From Cyclobacteriaceae bacterium (GTDB lineage: Bacteria; Bacteroidota; Bacteroidia; Cytophagales; Cyclobacteriaceae): 5,991 nt of DNA. Position 1 is the first letter of the stretch. Every line of letters begins with the position of its first letter. The stretch is from contig JAOUKJ010000274.1 in NCBI GenBank assembly GCA_029882675.1, positions 1 to 5,991 of the forward strand. The letters are read 5' to 3'. The notes beneath the pieces are model-generated. The model worked only from the letters and a program-made list of their open reading frames with translations. It did no database searches and was not told where the DNA came from. A program made the position numbers and the translations under genes. Positions 1 through 5,834 of this stretch are shown here, in pieces.

Positions 1-285
1 GGCCTTATGCAATGTTTGGGCAAGGTCAAAAAGTCCTTTTTTTGGATCAAGAGGAATCATTGGATCAAGTATCCTTGAATCGCAATGATCGCAATCCAAG
101 GCACAGGCTTTACCCGTCACACTCACAGGCAGAAAAGCATTGGGCTTCGTTTGTTTAAAACCCGACACCTCATAAGGCTTCAGGCCGGGGGCATGAAAGG
201 TAATTTCATTTGAGAAATTTTCCTGACGTACCCTGAAGGCCACATCTTTTAGGTCTTGTTCGGCAATTACTGTTGTGCTATCCAT
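1..285 (-). CDS. Radical SAM protein, LipS1/LipS2-type lipoyl synthase (N-terminal part; cut by window edge)
   Basis: The visible 95 residues carry a radical SAM signature C61-x3-C65-x2-C68 (sequence CALDCDHC) following VTGKA, which would bind a 4Fe-4S cluster and S-adenosylmethionine. The preceding ITFHAPGLKPYE segment and the following DSRILDPMIP segment resemble the LipS1/LipS2 enzymes, often annotated as biotin synthase-like, which together insert two sulfurs into octanoyl groups to make lipoyl. In sHdr loci such genes mature the lipoyl group on LbpA; I infer the same role because it directly follows lbpA. The start at 285 is the first ATG after two in-frame stops (TGA TGA) and overlaps the end of lbpA by 19 bases in another frame, suggesting translational coupling. 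The catalytic C-terminal part is outside the window, so LipS1 versus LipS2 cannot be decided. A different radical SAM enzyme remains possible. Confidence 0.8.
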   Translation of the reverse strand, partial: MDSTTVIAEQDLKDVAFRVRQENFSNEITFHAPGLKPYEVSGFKQTKPNAFLPVSVTGKACALDCDHCDSRILDPMIPLDPKKGLFDLAQTLHKA

Positions 286-716
286 CCCTTTTCATCAAAC
301 TTTTTCAATTCTGCCTGAAACCAACTGGTGATATTTTCCTCTCCGGACACCAACCCGTTTTCTTCCTTATCAAAAGCAGACAGTTCAATTTCCATCAACC
401 AACCCTCTCCAAAAGGATCAGTATTGAGTAGTCTTGGGTTTTCGATTACCTTTTGGTTACACACGATGGTTTTACCTGAAACCGGCATTTTCAACGGTCC
501 AACATGTTTTTCAGCCTCAATCGTCCCAAAACTCTCCCCTTTTCCCAATGCTGCTCCCATTTCATTGAACAGGACAGCCACGAAGGATCCGCTGGTTTCC
601 TGTACCAACGGACTCATGCCGACAACGGCCTTATTGCCTGTTTTGTCGATCCAGAAATGCGTTTCCGGGTCGAAAAACACATCGGTACGTACCTGATATT
701 TATCTATTTCTTTCAT
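267..716 (-). CDS. lbpA: Lipoate-binding protein LbpA (GcvH-like) of the sHdr system
   Basis: This 149-residue protein has the GcvH fold pattern: an N-terminal HFWID segment (20-24), the lipoylation hairpin GTIEAEKHVGPLKMPVSG (64-81) with K70 as predicted lipoyl lysine, and the closing DPFGEGWLMEI (100-110). The EAEK context, rather than the ESVK of glycine-cleavage H proteins, matches as far as I know the LbpA branch that serves sHdr. LbpA is a cytoplasmic carrier whose lipoyl arm is thought to hold sulfur intermediates while sHdr oxidises them. Length is slightly above the roughly 130 residues usual for GcvH, the extra being a C-terminal extension. The gene sits 26 bases after the fused HdrC-HdrB gene and overlaps the radical SAM gene by 19 bases. 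No gcvT or gcvP is nearby, which argues against a glycine cleavage role. The ATG at 716 has an A-rich leader (GGTAAAAA) and no clear Shine-Dalgarno. Confidence 0.87.
   Translation of the reverse strand: MKEIDKYQVRTDVFFDPETHFWIDKTGNKAVVGMSPLVQETSGSFVAVLFNEMGAALGKGESFGTIEAEKHVGPLKMPVSGKTIVCNQKVIENPRLLNTDPFGEGWLMEIELSAFDKEENGLVSGEENITSWFQAELKKFDEKGWIAQQ
286..293 (-). promoter_or_regulatory. Purine-rich stretch before the radical SAM start, inside lbpA
   Basis: On the minus strand the bases just before the ATG at 285 read GAAAAGGG. It is the only start here with a G-rich purine run, but it touches the start codon, too close for a normal ribosome binding site. Translation is more likely coupled to lbpA, whose stop codon lies just downstream of this start. 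This is a weak call. Confidence 0.25.
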
Positions 717-742
717 TTTTTACCTGTTTATATTTCAAAGCA

Positions 743-2002
743 TTATCCCATTGCCTCAACAATCAACTCGGCGATATCTTTCACCAGGAGTTTTCCTTCA
801 TTGCCTGTTGATTTTACGGCATCCTCAAAACGGGACACTTCGTAGGGACAACAAACCACCAGCACGTCGGCGCCGGTTTCCACAGCTTCCTTCACCCTGT
901 TTTCAGACAGTCGTTCAGTCACGTGGTCAGCCATGAATCCATCCAGCCACATACCACCGCCACCGCCACCGCAGCAGTAACTTTGCTCTTTACAGCGTCC
1001 CATTTCAATCAGCTCTACACCGGGCAGGGCATTGATAATATTACGTGGTGCAGCATATTCTCCATTGTGCCGGCCCAGGTAACAGGGATCATGGAAAGTC
1101 ACTTTGATATCCAGGGATCTGGTCAGGTTAAGTTTATCGAGTAAAGGTGCCAGGTAAGTGGTATAATGTACCACATCATAGTCTCCACCATATTTTGGAT
1201 ATTCCTTCCGGAGTCCGTTCAGGGCATGAGGATCAGTGACCAGTATCTTATTGAATTTATACTTGCTAAAGGTTTTTATATTTTCTTCTGCAAATTCTTC
1301 AAAAAGCCCCACTTCACCAGCTATTCGCTGGGAATCGCAAGAACATTTTTCTTCGGTTCCCAGGATGCCATAATCGGCTTGCAGCTTATCCAGTATTTTG
1401 GCCAAAGCAACACTGGCTTCCTTGCCGCGGTTATGATAAGCCGGGTAACATTCCACAAACCACAGTAAATCTGCTGCTTTTTTATCCTTCATCACAGGTA
1501 CTTCTACTCCTGCATTTTGCACCCAGTCAGCACGCTTACGTTGCGATTCGCCCATGGGGTTTCCATATTCAAAGGTATTGGTAAAAGCTTCCTGTAGTTC
1601 TTCGGGCACATCTCCTTCAAGCACGGCCTCTTCTCTTATGGCTGGCATGATCTTAATCATATCCACTTCTTTGGGGCATACCCGAAGGCATTGTGCACAA
1701 GAGGTGCATTTCCAAAGTTCATCGGAAGTAAAGAGGTCAACGCCCAACTGGAGGCTCCTGAAAATCTTGCGTGGACCGTACTCGCCCACATTATCCACAG
1801 GACATACCGGCACACAATTGCCGCATTGGTAGCACCACCCCATAGACTCTGCGTTGGCTACGTCAGTCACCTTATCCAGCGCGCTCGTGTCATAGTCAAA
1901 GATCACACGCTGTTCGAACATTCTGTTCCAGTCGGCTGTTAGTTCGATGCCGTCCACTACCGCCTTTTCTTTTTCGATAATTTGGTTTTTATCAATTGGC
2001 AT
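743..2002 (-). CDS. Fused HdrC-HdrB subunit (sHdrC2-B2 fusion, sHdrB3-like)
   Basis: This 419-residue protein joins two sHdr parts. Residues about 50-115 hold two 4Fe-4S ferredoxin motifs, C57-x2-C60-x2-C63-x3-C67-P and C99-x2-C102-x2-C105-x3-C109-P, as in HdrC. Residues about 180-419 hold two CCG domains, as in HdrB, GlcF and LutA. The second CCG has C307 (HDPCYLGRHN), C343-C344 followed by six glycines and MW, and C384-C385-P-Y. The first is degenerate: C185, C220-S-C222, and DPHA where a CPHC-like motif is usual. No signal peptide or membrane segment is seen. Expected role: cytoplasmic electron transfer and a non-cubane cluster site in the sHdr complex. Many sHdr loci encode C2 and B2 separately; a fused form, as far as I recall named sHdrB3, marks a second locus type. 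The ATG at 2002 lies 39 bases after hyp and has an A/T-rich leader. A lactate or glycolate oxidase subunit is less likely given the neighbours. Confidence 0.85.
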   Translation of the reverse strand: MPIDKNQIIEKEKAVVDGIELTADWNRMFEQRVIFDYDTSALDKVTDVANAESMGWCYQCGNCVPVCPVDNVGEYGPRKIFRSLQLGVDLFTSDELWKCTSCAQCLRVCPKEVDMIKIMPAIREEAVLEGDVPEELQEAFTNTFEYGNPMGESQRKRADWVQNAGVEVPVMKDKKAADLLWFVECYPAYHNRGKEASVALAKILDKLQADYGILGTEEKCSCDSQRIAGEVGLFEEFAEENIKTFSKYKFNKILVTDPHALNGLRKEYPKYGGDYDVVHYTTYLAPLLDKLNLTRSLDIKVTFHDPCYLGRHNGEYAAPRNIINALPGVELIEMGRCKEQSYCCGGGGGGMWLDGFMADHVTERLSENRVKEAVETGADVLVVCCPYEVSRFEDAVKSTGNEGKLLVKDIAELIVEAMG

Positions 2003-2041
2003 AGTTTATTATTTTTTCGCTTCAAAAATTTGATTCATAAT

Positions 2042-2782
2042 TCAGGCTGCTGCCCTATTGCGGTGTACACCCAGTAACCGTCTGGAGAATTCACCCAGAC
2101 CAGGCATCACCTTATTAAATTCCTGCGTCATTCGCATTCTGAGTACAGTATAGGCGTAAACGACATAGACACAACTCAGGAACACATCCGTCCCGAAAAG
2201 CGACCGGCTGATAAACTGAAACTCTGCAGCCTCAGCTACCGAATGAACGAAGGCCACTCCTTTGCCCACTTTCACATAGGTCTCCCCGACCGATTGTCCG
2301 CTGAGGTCAAAACCTTCAGAGGCCACCAAAGGCAGGGCACCGGTTTTATTTTTGGGATCCCACATCCACCTGCTCCACATCCAGTATTTTTCCGGTGCAT
2401 TGAAGTGCAATAGTTCTCCGGTCATATCAGATTTTATACTCGAGTGGAGATCCACTGCGATAAAATCATAAAAACCCTGAAACCTTGCGCCTATCGCATT
2501 ATCACCATACAGTAGCGTAAATATTTGTTGTTTCAGTGAATCCAGGTCATGCGTTTTCATCAGGTCAATTACCCGGCGCCGCGTGGAAAAGATCGTTTTA
2601 AAAACATTTTCAATTTCCAGCTGGGAAGCGCCCAGCAAATAACTTTCATCCAGGTATTTTTTCAGAAAATGACTTTTCTGCTGAAGTTCACCGGCAATAT
2701 TTACCAATTCATCCTTGTCTACCTTTTCCAGGGTTTCACGCATAAACTCCCTGGCCGCTTCGATATCAATTAATTCACTCAC
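2042..2782 (-). CDS. Conserved sHdr-associated protein (Hyp)
   Basis: This 246-residue protein has no catalytic or metal motif I recognise and only one cysteine (C204). Its position between sHdrA and the C2/B2 gene and the segment YWMWSRWMWDPKNKTGAL (133-150) match the conserved 'Hyp' protein that marks sHdr clusters and is absent from methanogen Hdr. Its function is unknown in the literature I know. The N-terminal half (about 1-90) looks helical and charged. A hydrophobic stretch, VFLSCVYVVYAYTVL (200-214), is followed by arginines, but the protein is probably soluble. The start is a GTG at 2782, 12 bases after the sHdrA stop; the next in-frame ATG is codon 14 (2743), and an in-frame stop lies just upstream. 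The GTG start keeps the conserved-looking helical N-terminus and fits the tight spacing. The family call rests mainly on order and the WMWDP segment. Confidence 0.78.
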   Translation of the reverse strand: MSELIDIEAAREFMRETLEKVDKDELVNIAGELQQKSHFLKKYLDESYLLGASQLEIENVFKTIFSTRRRVIDLMKTHDLDSLKQQIFTLLYGDNAIGARFQGFYDFIAVDLHSSIKSDMTGELLHFNAPEKYWMWSRWMWDPKNKTGALPLVASEGFDLSGQSVGETYVKVGKGVAFVHSVAEAAEFQFISRSLFGTDVFLSCVYVVYAYTVLRMRMTQEFNKVMPGLGEFSRRLLGVHRNRAAA

Positions 2783-2794
2783 AACAATTATTAT

Positions 2795-3853
2795 TTACGC
2801 TGGTACACCTATTTTACGAATGGCGCTAATGGCCTTCATGGCAGCTGCTCCTGCTGAGGAAACAGAATCTTCAAGGTCTGCAGGCCCTGTACAAGCTCCT
2901 GCGGCAAAAATGCCTGCCTTTTCAGTAGAAACCGTATTTAGTGGCCCGCCTATTGTTTCTATAAAGTTGTATTTATTTTTCGGTAATCCGAAAATATCAG
3001 CAACCACTTTGGTTCCTTCACTGGGCTCCATACCCACCGCCAGAATGACCATATCCATGGGGATTTCCATTGGTCTTCGGAGGGTAGTATCTTCTCCTTT
3101 CACCAACAGACCGTCACCTTTTTTGATAATTTCTGTAGCCATCCCTTTAATATAATTCACCTTATATTTTTCCTGAGCCGGCCAATAAATCTCGTTTTCC
3201 CAATAGCCATACATACGCATGTCGATATAGAAGATATACACCTTGCAATCGGGCACATGTTGTCTTATTTCAATGGCCTGCTTGGAGGACATGCCACAAC
3301 ACACTTTTGAACAATATTCATTGCCGATCTGGCGGTCACGGGATCCCACACACTGAATAAATGCTACACTTTTGGGTTTTTCGCCGGTAGAAGGCCTGAC
3401 GAAATTACCTGATTTGAGCAATTTTTCAGCATCAACAAGTGTGACCACATCGTCATGCTCATAGTATCCGTATTTTTGAGTTTCCCTTCCCGGATCAAAA
3501 TGTTGAAATCCGGTAGCTACAATCACGGCACCAGCTTCGATTTCTATTTCGCTCCCATTCTGAACGGCTTTCACTTTAAAGTTACCCACTTCCCCTTCCG
3601 AGGATGTTACGGTGGTACCCGTAAGTAACTCCACATTGGGATTATCTGTTACAGCAGCCACCATTTCTCCAATGGCTTCCTCTGCATTACGAAGGTCGGG
3701 TGTCAGGGCAGCATATTGTGCTTCATCGGGTGTACCGCCTAGTCTATCTCTTTTTTCAACCAGGATCGCTTTATAACCCAGGTCGGCAATGCCCCGTGCC
3801 GCTTCCATGCCTGTGGGCCCACCGCCAATTACAAGTATATTTTCACTAGCCAT
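2795..3853 (-). CDS. shdrA: sHdrA, FAD-binding heterodisulfide-reductase-like subunit A
   Basis: This 352-residue flavoprotein begins with a Rossmann FAD site, VIGGGPTGMEAARG (8-21), with G10-x-G12-x2-G15 and an acidic residue (E33) at the end of the second strand. A second dinucleotide-domain hallmark, VIVATGFQ, is at 110-117. The HdrA-specific Fe-S motif is C168-x12-C181-x3-C185-C186 (QCVGSRD ... YCSKVCC). The C-terminal FAAGACTGP with a downstream D is typical of the FAD-closing region. The extra N-terminal and C-terminal ferredoxin domains of methanogen HdrA are absent, so the length fits sulfur-oxidiser sHdrA. It is expected to pass electrons between the flavin and the Fe-S subunits in the cytoplasm; the electron acceptor is not shown here. 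It lies 29 bases after sHdrB1 and 12 bases before hyp. The ATG at 3853 has an A-rich leader and no Shine-Dalgarno. Confidence 0.9.
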   Translation of the reverse strand: MASENILVIGGGPTGMEAARGIADLGYKAILVEKRDRLGGTPDEAQYAALTPDLRNAEEAIGEMVAAVTDNPNVELLTGTTVTSSEGEVGNFKVKAVQNGSEIEIEAGAVIVATGFQHFDPGRETQKYGYYEHDDVVTLVDAEKLLKSGNFVRPSTGEKPKSVAFIQCVGSRDRQIGNEYCSKVCCGMSSKQAIEIRQHVPDCKVYIFYIDMRMYGYWENEIYWPAQEKYKVNYIKGMATEIIKKGDGLLVKGEDTTLRRPMEIPMDMVILAVGMEPSEGTKVVADIFGLPKNKYNFIETIGGPLNTVSTEKAGIFAAGACTGPADLEDSVSSAGAAAMKAISAIRKIGVPA

Positions 3854-3882
3854 AATAGTTTTATTTTCTTTTCGGTTAAATT

Positions 3883-5070
3883 TTATTTTTCTGCATCTTC
3901 CCAGGTAAGGAATTCTTTCTCACCTCGCTTGATTTTATCTGTTTCCAGTTCAAATTCAGCCCACAGCTTATCTGTATCCATTCCTAGTTTTTGCATGAAT
4001 TTAGTATTATCGGTATTATGCCAATGCATTTGCAAAACCTTATAAGGGTGAGCCCCCATGGCCATTGCAGCCAACTGTGAATCTGATATCACCGGCAGTC
4101 CTACTTTTTTATCGTGAGCTTTACCGGCAAACTGACTTTGGTCTAACGTTGTGACACAACCCGTATCATGGGTTACTACGATATCGGGATTTACCTCTTC
4201 CATCATCACTTCAATTTTCCGCTGCACGGAAAAAGAACGGGAGAAATCTCTGGAAACCAGGATATGACGGAAGCCAAAGCCGCAGCAATCGAACCAGGTG
4301 GAGTAATCACCAACATTAACCCCCAGCGCTTGCAAGGTGCCCGTAATGATCGCCGTGCGCTGTGCGCCATATATTTCACTATCATAAATCGCATCTTCTT
4401 CGATGAGTTTATGATAATGGCATGCCGGATGCACCGTGGCTGTAATATTGCTCATGTCCACCACTTGCCGCTCGGCAATCCGGTCTTTCATGGCTAATAC
4501 CCATTCGGAATAGTGGACAACTTCCTCGGGCAGAACCAGTTTTTTACCCAGTTTTTCCATTACTTTTCTCACTTTACGCCTTAATTCGGGCTGGTGAACC
4601 AGCGCATGACGTACCTCCTTGTAATGTCCAAAACTTGTTCCACAATGAATCAAAGGGAAGTACCCCACTTCATGGGCTGCTGCAAAATTTCTCACCGCCA
4701 CCGCAGCCTGCGCTTCAGGATTGGATGTAGCCGAAGCATAGTAGTTCCATGCCGTACAAGAGGTTTGATCTGTAGGATCATAATAATCAAGACCAAAAGC
4801 CCGGTTGAGCCAAAATATCGAAGTAGAATACCCGGGGATATGTCCACATTGACCACAGCTCTTGTGGTGCCATGTTTTCTCCACCGGTATTTTCTTTATT
4901 CTGCCAAATTTGGTTTTCACTTCCATATATGGCTCCGGGACGCGTATCACTTCAAGCTCCCCTTCCTTTTCCAGTTGAAAAAGTTCCTCCCGGATGTCTT
5001 CTGTAGGTGCATTGTCAGGATTTGCCTGAAATTTTCTATCTGCTGCTTTAAGTACAGGTAAATGTATCAT
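3883..5070 (-). CDS. shdrB1: sHdrB1, CCG-domain heterodisulfide-reductase-like subunit B
   Basis: This 395-residue protein is an HdrB relative with an N-terminal extension of about 65 charged residues and a C-terminal tail of about 50. The first half has scattered cysteines C72 and C75 (SCGQCGHIPGY), C105 (TSCTAW) and C143 (HCGTSFGHYKE). The second half is a recognisable CCG domain: C217 (HPACHYHK), C262-C263-G (DCCGFGFRH) and C305 (HDTGCVTTLD). In methanogen HdrB each CCG site supplies five cysteines to a non-cubane 4Fe-4S cluster; here the last CxxC has only C305. HdrB is the disulfide or persulfide-active subunit, so this is a candidate sulfur-substrate site, acting in the cytoplasm. It lies 12 bases after sHdrC1. 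The ATG at 5070 follows a run of nine A residues then CGATT, with no Shine-Dalgarno. Confidence 0.88.
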   Translation of the reverse strand: MIHLPVLKAADRKFQANPDNAPTEDIREELFQLEKEGELEVIRVPEPYMEVKTKFGRIKKIPVEKTWHHKSCGQCGHIPGYSTSIFWLNRAFGLDYYDPTDQTSCTAWNYYASATSNPEAQAAVAVRNFAAAHEVGYFPLIHCGTSFGHYKEVRHALVHQPELRRKVRKVMEKLGKKLVLPEEVVHYSEWVLAMKDRIAERQVVDMSNITATVHPACHYHKLIEEDAIYDSEIYGAQRTAIITGTLQALGVNVGDYSTWFDCCGFGFRHILVSRDFSRSFSVQRKIEVMMEEVNPDIVVTHDTGCVTTLDQSQFAGKAHDKKVGLPVISDSQLAAMAMGAHPYKVLQMHWHNTDNTKFMQKLGMDTDKLWAEFELETDKIKRGEKEFLTWEDAEK

Positions 5071-5082
5071 AATCGTTTTTTT

Positions 5083-5790
5083 TTAATCAAAAGTTATGTC
5101 ATCATATCCGGCTTCTTCCAATCGCTCCTCCATTACATCCACCAGAATCATAAATAGCCCCTCATCGATACCTTCAATAAGATCCATCACACCGGTCATA
5201 TGCCAGATCAGGTAAAGCTCGATGATGGTTTTATCATCAACTACCCAACCGGTTTCGGTCGTATGTAAAGTCTCAGGGGGTAACGCCTTTCTCCAGACAT
5301 CGAGGTTATCAGAAATCTCCTTCACATGACCACCCCAGTCCGGAAAAGCATCAGGTTGTAACATATCGGGTGATACCTGCGATCCCGTGGACATGATCTT
5401 ATAAATAATCCTTCCATAGCCTTCCAACGCATCTTTTGCTGTTTGCAAACCATTTCTTACCGCCACTTCGCGCAATACGGTAATGATTTGTCCCGGTGAG
5501 TTCTGACGCGGGCAGCGGTCACAGGAAAAGCACTGTGAACAATCCCAAACGCTGTCATTCATCAGGGTATATACCAGGTCCACATCTTCGCGAGCCACCG
5601 CCTGCGCTATCACGCGGGGACTGAAGTCGTAAAACCGGGCGGATGGACAAGCAGCTACACATATACCGCATTCATAGCAGCCATATAACACATGATGCCA
5701 GCGATCGTCCGACTTGGCTTCTTCAAAAAGCCTTTCCTTCTCATCGTAAGAAACATCTGCATATTTATTAATACTTAAGTCTAAACCCAT
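5083..5790 (-). CDS. shdrC1: sHdrC1, ferredoxin-type heterodisulfide-reductase-like subunit C
   Basis: This 235-residue protein has two Fe-S motifs in its first half: C38-x2-C41-x2-C44-x3-C48-P (CYECGICVAACP) and C84-x2-C87-x2-C90-x2-C93-P (CSQCFSCDRCP). The second has two rather than three residues before the last cysteine, and I checked this against the bases. The segment FSPRVIAQ (56-63) between the motifs and the helical middle are typical of HdrC. The C-terminal part (about 150-235) has no cysteine and is acidic, an extension seen in sHdrC1-like proteins compared with shorter methanogen HdrC. Expected role: electron transfer between sHdrB1 and sHdrA in the cytoplasmic complex. It is the first gene of the sHdr core here, 44 bases after the upstream lipoate-carrier gene and 12 bases before sHdrB1. 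The ATG at 5790 has an A-rich leader. Confidence 0.88.
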   Translation of the reverse strand: MGLDLSINKYADVSYDEKERLFEEAKSDDRWHHVLYGCYECGICVAACPSARFYDFSPRVIAQAVAREDVDLVYTLMNDSVWDCSQCFSCDRCPRQNSPGQIITVLREVAVRNGLQTAKDALEGYGRIIYKIMSTGSQVSPDMLQPDAFPDWGGHVKEISDNLDVWRKALPPETLHTTETGWVVDDKTIIELYLIWHMTGVMDLIEGIDEGLFMILVDVMEERLEEAGYDDITFD

Positions 5791-5834
5791 AATTCGTGTT
5801 TTTAATCACTGAAATAAATTACCAGGGGCCTTCC
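5791..5834 (-). other. Largest intergenic spacer (44 bases), no clear signal
   Basis: This is the only spacer above 40 bases. Its downstream half is A/T-rich (GTGATTAAAAACACG before the sHdrC1 start). I see no stable hairpin with a T-run that would end transcription, no Shine-Dalgarno, and no good match to the Bacteroidota -7 element TAnnTTTG (TAATTTAT is a poor match). It is most simply an untranslated spacer inside the operon. Confidence 0.5.

Noticed and set aside
267..716. Glycine cleavage system H protein as the role of this gene
   Set aside because: The EAEK lipoyl context and the sHdr and LipS neighbours, with no gcvT or gcvP, favour LbpA.
953..970. Tandem GGTGGC hexanucleotide repeat encoding six glycines beside the CC pair of the fused subunit
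   Set aside because: It is in frame and a multiple of three, and a glycine run after CCG is normal in this family, so phase variation is unlikely.
2715..3155. Plus-strand open frame of 146 codons
   Set aside because: It spans the antisense of the hyp start and the sHdrA end, has low-complexity Ser/Ala/Ile composition, and no family match.
4594..5061. Plus-strand open frame of 155 codons
   Set aside because: It lies wholly opposite sHdrB1, has no recognisable domain, and is a shadow of the well-supported minus-strand gene.
2795..5790. Conventional methanogen-type HdrABC or flavin-bifurcating Hdr
   Set aside because: HdrA lacks the extra ferredoxin domains, the Hyp protein and lipoate carriers are present, and no mvhD or hydrogenase/formate dehydrogenase gene is seen.
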